Shown here: positions 36,885-49,565 of the stretch, in pieces
How the letters are laid out: the number at the start of each line of letters is the position of its first letter
Numbering within the stretch: the first letter of the stretch is position 1
Source: Paragonimus skrjabini miyazakii
Lineage: Eukaryota; Platyhelminthes; Trematoda; Plagiorchiida; Troglotrematidae
DNA length: 64,000 nucleotides
Assembly: GCA_014338405.1 (NCBI GenBank)
Contig: JTDE01002997.1
Coordinates: 1-64,000, forward strand
Reading direction: 5' to 3'
Made by a program: the position numbers and the translations under genes
Notes under the pieces: generated by a model
The model's input: only the letters and a program-made list of their open reading frames with translations
What the model was told of the DNA's origin: nothing
Databases searched by the model: none

Positions 36885-37516
36885 NNNNNNNNNNNNNNNN
36901 NNNNNNNNNNNNNNNNNNNNNNNNNNNNNNNNNNNNNNNNNNNNNNNNNNNNNNNNNNNNNNNNNNNNNNNNNNNNNNNNNNNNNNNNNNNNNNNNNNNN
37001 NNNNNNNNNNNNNNNNNNNNNNNNNNNNNNNNNNNNNNNNNNNNNNNNNNNNNNNNNNNNNNNNNNNNNNNNNNNNNNNNNNNNNNNNNNNNNNNNNNNN
37101 NNNNNNNNNNNNNNNNNNNNNNNNNNNNNNNNNNNNNNNNNNNNNNNNNNNNNNNNNNNNNNNNNNNNNNNNNNNNNNNNNNNNNNNNNNNNNNNNNNNN
37201 NNNNNNNNNNNNNNNNNNNNNNNNNNNNNNNNNNNNNNNNNNNNNNNNNNNNNNNNNNNNNNNNNNNNNNNNNNNNNNNNNNNNNNNNNNNNNNNNNNNN
37301 NNNNNNNNNNNNNNNNNNNNNNNNNNNNNNNNNNNNNNNNNNNNNNNNNNNNNNNNNNNNNNNNNNNNNNNNNNNNNNNNNNNNNNNNNNNNNNNNNNNN
37401 NNNNNNNNNNNNNNNNNNNNNNNNNNNNNNNNNNNNNNNNNNNNNNNNNNNNNNNNNNNNNNNNNNNNNNNNNNNNNNNNNNNNNNNNNNNNNNNNNNNN
37501 NNNNNNNNNNNNNNNN
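36885..37516. other. Assembly gap (632 N) inside the Gypsy element
   Basis: An unbroken run of N joins two scaffold pieces. By position it should hold the protease and the start of the RT. Gap length may be an estimate, so apparent open frames across it mean nothing. Confidence 0.98.
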
Positions 37517-38290
37517 GTGCAAGGCTGTCGGCATTGTCGGGTGTTCTTGCCAAATTGCTGGTGATACCAGCAGTGATCGGGGTTGGCGTTCGATGGCATT
37601 TGATGAGGTTCACGCGACCCTGAGCGGCTATTGTGTCGTCGAGTGGGTGTAATCGAGCGTGACCTCGAACGCTGCGTCGATAAAGCCTGAAATTGCTGAG
37701 TTAGGCTAGCTACTTGAGCAGTCAAAGTGGCAATCGCGCCCTGACTACTCGAAGCGAGTTGGGAAACAGTGGTGCCGTATGTTTCCCCAATCCGATCGGC
37801 TGTGTCGGCTAAAGTGGACAACGTTGCTAAGGGGTTTGCGTTAAGGATGCTTAGCATATCCTTAGACAAACGCCGGAGCCACATCTCTTTAATCAGAGCC
37901 TCTTCTACTTGTGTCGTGCCTGCTAACCGTTGCATTTTTCGAAAGAGCTGAGATGGTTTACGGTTACCGAACTCAGTCGCACTCAGAAGCTGAGAAATAC
38001 GTTGGCGGTCTGATAAACCAACACGCTTAATTACGGCTGGTTTGAGTTGCTCGTACAGTGTCGTGGAGTTGGTAACTCCAAAGTATCGTCCACCTCGTCA
38101 ATGACGTGAGGTGGCAAAGCCGCGACTACGTGGTGGAAACGGATTAGCTCTGAAATAATTTGCCTTAGCGCGAACGTGGCTTCTTACTGAGCAAACCACG
38201 ATTTAGGATTGTTCTCTCGAAATTGTGCAAATGGTATGGCTAGTGCACTGACCAAAGCGTCTGGCCAAACGTATGGTTAAGTATCCATTA
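37517..38290 (-). pseudogene. Gypsy Gag with CHCC zinc box
   Basis: Gag pieces run, on the minus strand, from a Met near 38288 with an early stop, through NNPKSWFAQ (stop, near 38190) and a helix-rich capsid-like part (RQIISELIRFHHVVAALPPHV). A frame change near 38075 leads into the SDRQRISQLLSATEFGNRKP block. The 37935-37517 part ends in a basic Ser/Arg stretch and CWYHQQFGKNTRQCRQPC. That spacing, C-x2-H-x9-C-x3-C, is the unusual CHCC box instead of the CCHC knuckle of most retroelements. Gag would package the genomic RNA, but this copy is interrupted. Confidence 0.82.
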
Positions 38291-38456
38291 CAGCAGAATG
38301 GATAATGAATCGATTCAAAAACGAGTATATATGAAATATACAAAAAAATGGTAACTCGCAGTTATACAAAAGGTATACCTATGGGGAAAAAATTGTCCGA
38401 GCGGGCTCATCAATTAATAGTGAACGGAAGCAAAAATTCTGGAAGAAAGTTGATTA

Positions 38457-38472
38457 CAACTCGGGTTCACCA
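38457..38472 (-). promoter_or_regulatory. Primer-binding site resembling tRNA-Trp complement
   Basis: The minus strand reads TGGTGAACCCGAGTTG directly inside the LTR boundary. It starts with the TGG expected opposite a tRNA 3' CCA end. It matches 13 of 16 positions of the TGGTGACCCCGACGTG complement of a typical eukaryotic tRNA-Trp, the primer used by CsRn1-type elements. The match was made from memory of the tRNA sequence. Confidence 0.65.
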
Positions 38473-38854
38473 ATTTAGTCCACAGCGCACTAAGTCGTTT
38501 TCCCCAGATACGAGTTTACCAGACGCGAAATAGAAAAAAGCCGTTGAGAATGGAGACCGAATATTTATTACTCGAAATATACAAAGGGTCTCTTATAGCA
38601 ATAGAAATGGCACTGACACATAAATTAGCTAGAGAGGCTAGAGACCGGCCGTCGACGAGCGATTAAACCGGAAGAGTTGTGACACACGTGTGCGTTCGGG
38701 ATCGCGCCGCAGTCACGTCATGCAAACATCTAATCGGACAACATGCATCATGCAGACTTTCTTAATAGCCTAGTTACAATATAAAACTATGAGTTTTGGA
38801 ACTATTTTACACATCATACCGCAGGTAGGCCAGTGAAGTCTCCAGGTCGCTACA
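38473..38854 (-). repeat. Putative 5' LTR of the Gypsy element
   Basis: Bounded on the inside by the primer-binding site and on the outside by a minus-strand TGTAGCGACCTGGAG that looks like an LTR start, giving about 382 bases. There is no second LTR to compare because the element is truncated, so the outer end is an inference. The 61-codon plus-strand ORF at 38348-38533 overlaps the LTR and primer site and is spurious. Confidence 0.55.
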
Positions 38855-38859
38855 TTAAG

Positions 38860-40446
38860 ATGCACATACGTAAAAACAGAAACAGTGGAATTTGATTGCT
38901 TGGTACATGAACAAATTTATAGACACAATGTAAAGCACAGCGTGCTTCCGTTAAAACTTCTTAACCTCTGGTTCGGAGACTGATTTAACCAGACTTAAAA
39001 TAAATTTTGAAGCCCGATGGTCAGTAACAATTTAAAACTGAGATCATTTGGACCATTTTTGCAGTGTCCGAATCGCACACATCACTCTGAATAGGTCCTA
39101 TCTTAATCTAAGATCATTACTTCTCCACGTTGTTCAACATCTGGGAATACGCACAACCCAAAGACCGTCCAGCCCCAACAGAACCTCCTATTCCAACGTC
39201 TGACGCGCCCGTGACTGAACGCTTACGGCCTGGTGGTATGAACGACGCGGCATCGAGCAATGCACGATATATGGCGTGAGATAACTTTGGACCGTCTCAT
39301 TCACTACAGAATATACTCAGCCGTTTGCTGCTGAGGTCATAAAAGACGGATGAATTATAATGAACAAATGTGGAACAAAACAAGAATAGTCTCGCAAGTA
39401 ACTTGTGTACCACCACAGAGTATTTGGGCGTCTTCACGCTTAACACGGATAGAAATCCGCATGTCTCGTCGATCTTTATCGATTCCAACCTTGAATTCGA
39501 GAAAGTGCATTTCGGCAATATTGAGCACACGCTCTGTCAACTTGATTGATATGTTCGGTACCGTGACGAGCCGAAACAGCACCGACGGCTATTGGTCATG
39601 ATTGTCGTTTATCTTGAAAAAAGACGATTACGTCGTTTTAGGCTTCAAGTTTCCCCATGCACTCCAACAATCCGGACGGTTACAGCCTAAAGTAGTCCTG
39701 AATACATGCGCCATCCAAACGCTGGTAAATTGCAATAAGATATTTCCCGTAACTTGTAGATCGACGTCTGGTACTTTCATTTGGTTGTTTGGGAAAATAT
39801 TGGGCCACTGTAGGTGAACTCAGTAAAATTTGCTGGGTCTGAATTCGATGTTGCTGTATCGCACGGTTGCCGGATTTGTTGGAAACTTCTCCTGAAAGAT
39901 TTCTGGTGCTCAGTTTTCTACTTAATACTTTTGTATGAAAGTCCCTAGTAATTTTGCAACTAAAACGAACGGTCAGTCATACTTATTGTTCCTGTAGCCT
40001 TGAGGGTGTTGTGCGACCATCTTGCTTTTTTGGCATGCCCCAAACGGGACGTATTTTAGTTGTTCTGATTAAATTATGAAATGGACTGGTGAGGTAACTT
40101 TTCACATTCAGTTTGTGGTAATTATTTGTGGTTGAGCAGTTGCTTTGTGCATCTACGGCTGCATATACGGATTGCCAGAGTTGTGGCATGTGACCATTTG
40201 CTTTTGGCCTTCCATTGATGGCCGAATAATACCTACATTTCTTTGATCAAATTCAGTTTTCACTTCAGCTATTTCTGTTTGTCTGTAAGTTACTAGAGCA
40301 TTGTTAAGTCGTAACAGTTAAACACTGTCCATTTTGCATTTGCGGGTGAAAAATCACGGGCTAAAACCTTCGGCCGAATCGTCAAAGTTGACAGGTACGA
40401 CGATAGAAGAATTAACTGAGAAACCAGATTATCACAAGTAGAAGAT
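38860..40446. other. Unassigned non-coding DNA
   Basis: No recognised gene. Between 39297 and 39601 three frames on both strands stay open at once. The minus-strand frame 39582-39355 has a fairly protein-like composition (ISIKLTERVLNIAEMHF). It starts at a GTG right after an in-frame stop and matches no family I know. It could be an exon or repeat remnant, but nothing confirms it. Confidence 0.4.
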
Positions 40447-40640
40447 GGTTTGGTGAACAGTCAATTTTTCACCTAATTGCCCTTCAGTCCACAAACGCAT
40501 GACGTAATCATGCGATTAATTACTTTTGATTTTGCTCGCTTGACAACCAATATCATGCAAAATGTCATGTGGTTGACCCGATAATGAATAATCAAAAACA
40601 GACTGTTTACCAAAACACCTTTTACTTCTAATGAACTCAT
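40447..40640 (+). repeat. Left pseudo-LTR of PLE-2
   Basis: Aligns with the PLE-1 3' region on its coding strand. Shared order: GTCAATTTT, CCTAATTGCCC, a TTTGCTCGCTTGACAACC block, CCGAT, AAAAACAGACTGTT, CCAAAACACCTTTT, and CTTCTAATGAACTCATGG. Because it corresponds to a 3' end lying upstream of the ORF, it marks a tandem insertion. It contains a strongly decayed hammerhead-like motif at 40573-40613 in which GAAA has become CAAA. Confidence 0.75.
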
Positions 40641-43023
40641 GGAGCTGTTCGAATCGTCGAAACAATCCAAAGATTTCGCCATAATTAGACAGCTGAACGG
40701 TTATTTGAAATATAACACGAAACTTGAGCTGGCGGAAGTTCATATTCGCTTTTTTACTGGATGTGTTACTGCGAGAAAATACCCAAGATACTTTGGAAGG
40801 TTTTTCGGCGAAATTTCATTCATCCAACGGGAGGCGCGCTGAAATGGCATGCACTGAATGAACTGGAAACAACTTCTGCAAAAATCGATGAGCCGACGCA
40901 AAATTTAAACCAACAAGTCACAGCGGTGGAATCATTTACGACTGAAGAGCATGTCCGCTTCAACGAACATATTCAACACAAGTTTAAAGTCTGAAAAATT
41001 GAAAAGCTGCTTGAATTCTGCAAATATGGTGTCAGAGTTTCCGAAAAATCCGGAGAGGTATGTTCACAGTTTTACTACAATGCTCCCATCGAAATGGTTG
41101 CTAGAAGTTTTATCACTTGGTCCTAGGTTTTGCTGTCCCAGAAATAAGACGAGGCAGCTTGATTTAGAGGTCCAATTTGAGAATTTTTACAGTCAGTTCG
41201 AATCACAGGTTCCGCCATCAGAACTCAATGCAGAACACTTCGAAGCCACCTTAGTTAACGTGTTCTATCAGAAACTCAACGCTAGACCGCACGTAAGCTG
41301 TATTCTGACGAAACGGTATATCCAAGAACTAAACGATTTGAGAAAAGATAACGATATTCTGTTGTTGAAGCCCGACAAGTGTGCGGGAATTGTTTTGATG
41401 GACAGATCGACTTACCTGCAAAAAATGACTGATATCCTGAGTGATTCGCCTAAATTCAACAACCTCTTAATAAAAAAGATAGGACCGTTACGATCGAGAA
41501 AAGCATCTCTAGAACTGTACGGAACCTGAAGCAACGGGGTTTGGTAGATTCCGCGACATTTGAACGATTTCAACCACATGAAACCATAATACCCAGACTG
41601 TATAGTTTACCGGAGGTTCACAAGGAAGGATGGCCATTACGCCCGACTCTTGATATGTGGAATTCTCCATATCATTCGATGGCGCAGTAGCTGACAGAGT
41701 TGCTAGAACCCGCCCAAAAGGAAATCGCAGTGCATTTGCTGAAAGATACGTTTGAGTCAGCCAACTGCATTCGATCGCCGAATGTGGAAAACATGGTGTT
41801 TTCCCTCTATATGTGTCTTCTGTTCACGAATGTACCACTTGTATAAACCATTGACTATCTCAGTGGGTATATTCGTTCCGAAGGTTTCAGTATGAACTTA
41901 ACCCGAGACATGCTTAAGCAGCTGATATTAACGTGCACGCAGGATGCACAACTTCAAATGGATGAGAAAAGGTACCGTCAGAAGGACGACGTTGCGATGG
42001 GGTCACCGTTAGGCCTACTGTTGACAGATATCTTCTTGGTAATGCTAGAATGAACTACGCTTCGTGGGTGTATTGAAAATACCACCTTCTACAAGAAGTA
42101 CATGGACGATATCATCTGGGTAGTTAACGAAACTGGATTTGGATAGCCTACTTGTTGAGATGAACACAAAACACCTTAATCTCAACTTTAAACTTAGGAC
42201 GAATATCTCTCCCGGATGTAGCATTGAATCTTCGTGCAGACGGTTCAGTCCAAAAAAGCATTCACAGGAAAGGGACGGCCAGTATACTCACTTTTTCAGT
42301 TACTTACTCTTCAGACAGAAGAAAAACTTCTTTCGTAGTTCAACATACAGAGCTACGAGGGTATGCACTGATGACATTACTGAAGTAGAGATGGTGTTTT
42401 TACGGCGGATATTCGCAGAGAACGCCTATCCTGTAAACTTTGTGGCTAGACACGTGAAATTGACAGCACTGAAATTTAAGCTCCTATATGCGGAAAAGCA
42501 GCTGTTTTACTTGACGCTGAATTACAACGGCGAGTTGGTTAAACTGGTGACCCGTTGAATAAGTAACGCAATTGAAAAGACCTACGGGTGGCACAAATAC
42601 GAATGTGGTTCAGATCCAACCCGGTAGTCCAAGTGCAATTCAAGGATACGCAGCCAAAATGTAGGAACTCAGTTTATGTTTACTCTCTTACAGGCTCTTT
42701 TGGAGCAGGTTACGTCGGTCGCTCAACCAGGCGCCTCTCTCAGAGAATACGTGAGCACTACCCCGCACGACTGAGTAAGGGCGAGGCGAAGTCTATTTTG
42801 AGTGCAATTCTAGCACACCTCGTTGACTCAAGGTACCAATTCTCACCGGAAGTGGTTTTCCAGTCCATTTACTGCTTGCCCAGTTGTCGATCTAAATGAG
42901 TCAAACTTCATATTCTGGCCACCTCGGAATCGATCGGAATTCGGTCGCGCAATCCACAGTTGTGCGGTCACAAGAAATTTGTTCAAGTCGTACGGTTACC
43001 ATGGCCCCCTGTTACTCACTTGA
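40640..43023 (+). pseudogene. PLE-2 reverse transcriptase/GIY-YIG endonuclease, multiply frameshifted
   Basis: The N-terminal region is read from frames 40639-40842 and 40761-40994. The frame 40951-41529 carries LSLGPRFCCP, LRKDNDILLLKPDK and a SDSPKFNN block, typical of the part before the RT fingers. After a frame change near 41500 the RT continues: PRLYSLPEVHKEGWPLRP, a decayed motif A (FSLYMCLLFTNVP, catalytic Asp replaced by Tyr), VAMGSPLG, and YMDDI near 42100. The segment 42139-42558 gives the linker. The segment 42588-42899 gives YVGRSTRRLSQRIREH, the GIY-YIG endonuclease with an intact YVG. Several stops and frameshifts exclude activity. Confidence 0.85.
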
Positions 43024-43029
43024 CACTTT

Positions 43030-43225
43030 TGGAGGTCAGTTTGATTTCTTAATCGACCTCCTATTCACAACCGTTTTGCGTACTTATAAGACAAATTTCT
43101 TTTGATTTTTCTCGCTTGATCACCATGATGGTATAAAATGTTATGTGATTGGCCCGATGATAAATAGCCGAAAACAGAATGTTTGTCAAACGATTCTTTG
43201 GTTCAGCAAATTTCATGGGGTTCTT
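43030..43225 (+). repeat. Right pseudo-LTR / 3' region of PLE-2
   Basis: Follows the ORF end (GGAGGTCAGTTTGAT) and repeats the order of the left copy: TTTTTCTCGCTTGATCACC, ATAAAATGTTATGTGATTGG, CCGATGAT, GAAAACAGAATGTTTGTC. It is more diverged at the outer end. A hammerhead-like motif lies at 43149-43189 with helix I TTGGC against GTCAA (one wobble). The 146-codon ORF starting at 43145 lies partly inside this repeat and is not supported as a gene. Confidence 0.7.
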
Positions 43226-43229
43226 TTTA

Positions 43230-46200
43230 AACACCAATTCATGTTTGTTTTACTCCAGAATCCTAGGAGAATATCAGATATCCATTTACGATCGGGACGT
43301 TGTGTCAGAATTGGACGATTTGAGTTCAATCAGACTGGTGGCGGAGAAATGCCTAAAGTCTGGCTGAACATTGATAACGTTCACGATATGAGAGCAGAAG
43401 CTTTCAGGTATACTTCAAAGTACAGTGACCGCGTTAATCTGCTTAGGGAGCGCAGAAGTACAGAAAATCATTTTAGCTGTGAAACACATTGTACCGGTTT
43501 TCTTAGTGCAAAGCTGCCCCTGGTTTGTCGCGTAGGAATCTTCCTTAATGCTTCAGAGCTATATCAGAGCCATAATAAAGGATAGTTAGAATCAAAATCG
43601 TCTGCTGATAGACATTTGACGATCTAAGACGACTCAATGAGCAATTCGACAGTATCGATCAGATTACTTCTGTGTCACATAGATTTAATTCTATCTACCT
43701 GTAGACGAATTAACCATAATCTTGTTGTAATAATAAGGAAGACTGGACAAGACGGATAGAGAACACTCTGTCTTAAGCATTACTGAGAGTAAAGGGTTTA
43801 CTATATCCATGGATGCCAGCAAATCACATATTCCAACGGTTCTCAGTCAAGCAGTGTAAGTCAACGATATTGTCAGCAAAATCTTAAAACTAGTAGAACA
43901 CAGATAATGTTGCTGGGAAAGTAAAAGCGAATAATGAGTTGAATGGAATGAAGCCAACAAAGCTAACAGCTTTCTCAGAAATGTTTCTCGATTTATTGTT
44001 TCTTTTTTATGGGGCGGGTTATATGACCATTAGTTAAATGTCAGCCACAAGATCGAAGGACTGTAAATTTTTTATTGGAAGAAACAGTCAGTAAAATTAA
44101 AGGACTTACTTCAGCGTCTTATTCTAATCGGAAACCCGAAATCTGAGACCAGTCATGTTCTAATTGTTTTGAAAGTTAATCGCCTGTTGTTAAGTGACGA
44201 ATATTGTCTGCTGCATAGGACGTGATATTTTGGAGTAGAAATTGTAACGGTTGTAGATTAAATTTGTTTTAGATTCTTACTTTATGGTATGTAAATTTTA
44301 TTAGTTATTGCTAAAAATCTACCAGAGCAAGCGATATTCAACACAGCCACTTTGCTAATAGAGATTACACATCCGTATTTAATATGAATCATGGTATTTC
44401 CGCGAACATAAAAGAGGTATCAGATACACGATCGTTAATCCGGACCATACTCTCCGTTGTGTCGAAGCAACCGGTACCCCCACACCAGACGCCAGGATAT
44501 CGGAAGTGGCCGCGCTGAGACATAGTATGACAAGACACCTAGCGGATTAAAATTCAGGTTTCAGAAGTGCGATTTTCTAAACACGCCGCAAATAAGTGGC
44601 TGTCAGGCAAGTTCTAATAAATCTTTATCACCCAAAGACGGATGATCTAGCCTAACGAAACAACCTGACAACCAAAGAATGGATAGGTGTAGGTGAGTTG
44701 TAACCGGTACCCGAGAAAGCGATATTGACAGGTACAAACAAAGTAGAATGTTAAAGTGAAGATTGTCAGAAACCCGTGACTGCCAGTAGTTTTGTTGATG
44801 TTTAAGGGACTTTCAGGGACCACACAAAAGAAAGACGTTTGGCAAACGATCACTAAGCAAGTACACACAGTGAAGTAAGAGACAAACTGTATCAACTTTC
44901 CGATGGCTCTAAGGCAAAATTTAAGGTATAGTGGAATGTATGTGCAGGGGATCAAGGATCTGGAAGACTGCGACAAAAACGAAGAGCGCCGTACGCAGTA
45001 ACCTCTCGACGCCGAGTTAACTATACTGTATATAATAATAACTACGAACTAGGACTGAGTAACTCTCAACGGAGATAATAAGAAAAGTGGGAGATAAACC
45101 ACTGAGAATCCTGGAAGTTGAAATAATCATATACAATTCGGTGGTAAGGGGTCAGTATAAAAGTGGGCCTAATTAAAAGACGAGTATAACTGACGACTCA
45201 TACCATTTACCGCTCACATTGACAAGTTCCCTCAAAAGTTATTTACAAAAACGTGTACCTGTTGTTCAGGTCAATACTAAGTTCTTCGTAAGAAATCAAC
45301 TGTTATTCATTCGATTTTGTATTTTACCAACGTGAGTAGGAATTTGTGAACAACGATGTAATATTGAGCACTATTTGGCACGTTTTATGACATTCGCGAG
45401 AACGCCATTAAACAGTCCTCCGTGGGATCTATTTACGGGCTTTTCTTAAATATGCTAATACAGTTGTGCAAAAGATACTAGTTTACTGTGTTATGTCCAG
45501 CAAGCTGATTCAAAAATTTTCTATAGCACTTTTGTACATATCTCGGCTTTAGATTAGTTATCTTTGCCCACGTTTCGAGAACGATCAGTACGTTCTAGTG
45601 GCGTTATTCACATCTAACTTGTTAAGACGTTCCTCAAAACAATGTCAATGGTTTTGGTTAGATGAGCTATTTGTTACCCTATAGATATTTCATTGCTACC
45701 AAGTTAGTCAGTGCAGTTGCAAATCACATTGAACGTCTATCCAATAGGTACAAAACGAGAAAGTGAAGATTACATGATAAGAGTCTGAGAAAAACGAGAA
45801 AACTAATCTAAAAATAAACTATAACTGGCATGTTCATAACAAGCTGAGTCTAAGTTATCAACCTAATACACACAGTAAATCGTATACTGATAGTTTTGAG
45901 AGTAAACACGATTAGTGTACTAAGCAGTCACATATTCCTTCAGGCTCCTTCAAAACTATGCCCAATGATTGTAAATAGAGAGAAATTGGCCAAATAATTT
46001 AAATATCTTCAAACGAATTATCAGTTAATTATCCAGTAAGGTCGCGACATGGATACATTCAGGTGGCAAGGTCTAATATAAAGCAAGGTCGGATTTAAAG
46101 ATTCTTCAGAAAAGATGCGTTTTCTGAAAGCCGGTATGGTGTATGAGTATAAGTAATTAGTTGATGTCAACGAAATCCTCTACCTCCGTAAAAACACAAA

Positions 46201-49200
46201 CACGACTCGATCAAGTCGGATATGTGCAAGCTAGGTGTCGGTCTGCTTTTTGTCCTCGCCGACCAACCGATATACGATATTTTATTTAGCAAACATATTC
46301 ATGGAATTACTTTTATTGTCGCTGTAGCTGGACTAGCGTTGAGCATAATTAATTTTAAGCCAGGTGCTAATTTTTTATGTTTAGACCTTTTCGATAATGT
46401 TGCTTCATTTGGTCGGTTTGCGGTACCTACTATATGTTTATTCTTGACAAGCGTTTTGTGACGTGTCATGGCAAATCGCAGCGAGCCACAATTTTGTTCT
46501 TTCAATGATGTTGTGTTTAGGCTTATATTTCACAATCGGATGTTTAGGGTTGGCACAGTACTGGTGTGCATTTTGATTTGATATCGTAACTTCCGTCTCT
46601 GCAATGTCTCAGATCTGTTTACTAATCGTGATGCATCACGATTCCCACATGTAGGTCATACGGCCCAGCCACTATTTGTCGTCGAGTCTTCGGTAACTCA
46701 GAAGCCCGGATAACAATTCTGCTCATGTTTCCACTGTGGTTAGCCAAGTTGTCTTCGAAAATAAGGGTATTCCGACAATAACAATCATCCCTGATACGGT
46801 GAGATTATTCTGCATGCAAGTGAAGTCGCTCGTAGCCGCTGATCTGAAGCTTCCGATCATAAGCTACTGAGTTTTGTTTCGTCGTAAGATACAGCGAAAT
46901 CCAGTAGTGCCTTCAGAATGTGCATATTGGGCACAAACCCAAAGAAGTGAACATGATTAACTGATATATTTAGTAACTACAAATAACATTGCGATAAACT
47001 GCTATCACACTAACGAATAAGTTGGACCGGGTTGTGAAATGCGAAAAGATCGGCCTTCACAGACGAATTGCTTTGCTGTCGGAAAACTACAATTCAGATA
47101 ACAAAATGTGTGCTTTGGATGAGAAAAACAAAGTTGCAAACCCTACTGAATTCAACTTTCAGACTTAAAAGTGAGTAGTTTTTGACGTAGTGAAACTCTT
47201 TTTGAGTACTGTTCAGTCACACGCAATTCACTCTCGTCGATATGTTCAGCCTGCATATTGTTTTTGACGATTGATATGTTTTTAGACATTTGCTGTATTT
47301 ATTGTTTTGCCTTAGATTCAGAATAATTCATTCTCATCTGCAATTTTGTTTGTTCCGGTGTTTATTTAAAAAATAGATATTTCTCTTGTAATCACTTTAT
47401 GCTTCTTTTAAAATACCATTTCAATTCTTGAAAGTTTCTCACACATTCTGGAAACGAAAAAGTTCATGCAGTTGACCAACAAATAAACATTTGGACCAGA
47501 AACGCTCGAAATGAAAATGAAAACAATTCAGATGGAAATAAATGTACCGAACGGCTACGTTATGAATATAACAATTACAGTTATTTGAGAAATACAACAT
47601 TCAATGAAATGAGATTGAACCAAACAATAATAATGCTGATGATGATAATAATAATGGCCACCATCAAAAATGTTGCGAGCAGCCAGAAGTGATAGCATTG
47701 CAAAATGACCACTGAATCGGTGTCATGGTTACTTCAGCAATAAGATTACAAGGTTTGTACAGAAGTTGGACTGATTAAAGAATGTTAGAAAGCGAGTGAG
47801 AGCGAGTGTGTATGAATGAAACCTTGTAGCGAAACCAATTGAAGAATGTAGAGGAATAATTAGACAGCTCCAGAAATAAACGATTGATTACATCAGAAGT
47901 AATGGTCATTGCAGTCGTTTTGCATATTGCAAAAAGTTTAGAAAAACAGTGAAAACTACGAAATGTTTAATAAGAATGCTTTTATAACGTGACAAGAAAC
48001 CAGAGAAAATAACCGGCAAACAGCAAATTTAGTGGAGAACAACACTACAGTAATGAACAAGCCTACTAGAAGATGCGGCTGGTGATACTATTGTTGTGAG
48101 CCAAGAACGTGAATGGCACAAAGGTTATTCATTCAAGAAAGTAACACATGGGTTAAGCGCTTAAACAGGACCACAAACAAAAACACTCATTTGCATACGA
48201 CACTCGGTTCAGACCGTCTCGGTTGTCACAGACGCCAATTCTCAGTTACTTTACGCAACAAGGACCATTTTGTGCGACGCTGCATTCCGATGTTTCTTCC
48301 TGCATTGTTCCTGCGGCTACTTCGATGTCAAAATATATGCCCTGGTACAACTACTGAATAACAATCGCGTGGGTAGTATATTACGATCGCAATTCCTCAC
48401 TATATTATTTTAAGCAATGGACTTACAAGTGGAGCATACTGAATTCGGTGAGAACAGTGATTACGTGAAATCGCAATATTGTGTTGTTGCTCAGCGTTAT
48501 TCCCGAATACCTAACTGAAGGAAATTGATCCCTAGCTTTATTATGCTCAGGAACAGAGGTGGGTTCTCAAAAGGAACTTTTTCAAGTGAGTTATGCTTCA
48601 CAGTCGCGAATCATTCATTGGTACAGTTGGACACATGAAGTGGAGGAGCTTGGGGTTCTTACAAAGTTGACGGTTCAGAGGGGCTGTCCAGATAGTCGGA
48701 TGAAAAAATGGAGTAGAGTATAAGCAACTGTATCAACCGGCTGGTCAATAATTCTCCGTCCTTGTGTTCTATTGAAAATAGCAGTACAAGAAACTCCATT
48801 CACAATATTAATGAAAATATTTTTCAAATGAATACCATTCAAGTGATGTCGCTGAAAGTTATTGTAACTCTGAGAAAGCATTTATCGTTCACTGGTACCA
48901 AAAAACCATGACACCGTTTATATAAAATAATGGCCTGCTTGACGCAAATGACCGATTTACTCAAGGCAAAATGCAACCATTGTTGAATAAACTCACGAAG
49001 TTTTACTCTGCAATTGTTTTTTCATGCGAACTATGTTTTCATTTTTCAGTAGGTGTTTACCATAACGATGAATCCCCATTTCAAATGACTGTATAAATGC
49101 GCTGACTGAGAGAATCTAGTGCGCGCCCATTTTTCTCCCAGAAGTGAGATTGCATTTCACAAACTTGAAAACAGAATGCGCATTTTCTGGTGAATACCTG

Positions 49201-49560
49201 ATTATTTATTCATGGGGTGTGCTTTCAATCTATTCGTCAGTGAAATGAAAACGGTAATTAAGAAACCCACCAATTTTTGTACTTTCACTGTTAATTTTTG
49301 GTTAGCTTCAGAAAATCGTATTGTTTCTCACTTTAAAAGGCAGTCAACAGTAAAAGATAAAGTACGGTTTGCCTGTAAATTAAACAGAGAAACTTCTAGA
49401 CCAGCTGGCTTTCCTAACTAATTCCCTCTCCTATTCTCTGGGTCAACTAAGAGGAGTTGTCTGCTTCGGAGTTTTACATGTTAGAAAGATATTACAAACT
49501 ATTCAGATATACTTAGAGGTTTTATCCTAGGTTAAAACGCGGCAAACAACAGACCAAATA
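43230..49560. other. Unassigned non-coding DNA with a small triplet microsatellite
   Basis: No gene was recognised. ORFs at 44647-44976 (minus, 109 codons) and 46222-46461 (plus, 79 codons, hydrophobic) have no motif or homology I can name. A short imperfect AAT/GAT triplet tract occurs at 47625-47656. Confidence 0.45.
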
Positions 49561-49565
49561 TAACT

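Larger units (their letters stand above)
35700..38854 (-). mobile_element. Ty3/Gypsy LTR retrotransposon, CsRn1-like, 3'-truncated
   Basis: Minus-strand order from the right: 5' LTR (38854-38473), primer-binding site (38472-38457), gag (about 38290-37520), a 632-base N gap, and RT plus RNase H (36884 to about 35705). Integrase and 3' LTR are missing because the element ends near 35700 against the BEL/Pao relic. The CHCC-type Gag box and the tRNA-Trp-like primer site are the known signature of the CsRn1 clade first found in the liver fluke Clonorchis. The copy has stops in gag and pol and one or more frameshifts. Confidence 0.85.
40447..43225 (+). mobile_element. Penelope-like retroelement PLE-2 with flanking terminal repeats
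   Basis: The most complete PLE in the window: left terminal repeat (40447-40640), N-terminal domain, RT, GIY-YIG endonuclease, and right terminal repeat (43030-43225). It is the same family as PLE-1, sharing RT, endonuclease and 3' region. The left repeat corresponds to the 3' end of an element, starting at the equivalent of the last codons of the ORF, so the unit is a head-to-tail partial tandem. That structure is known for Penelope elements, whose repeats are called pseudo-LTRs. The coding part is broken in several places. Confidence 0.85.

Noticed and set aside
36876..37652. ORFs running through the N gap near 37 kb as genes
   Set aside because: N bases contain no stops, so these are artefacts; only the Gypsy frame at the edges is real.
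43145..43585. 146-codon ORF downstream of PLE-2 as a gene
   Set aside because: It begins inside the PLE 3' repeat, matches nothing recognisable, and overlaps a second open frame.
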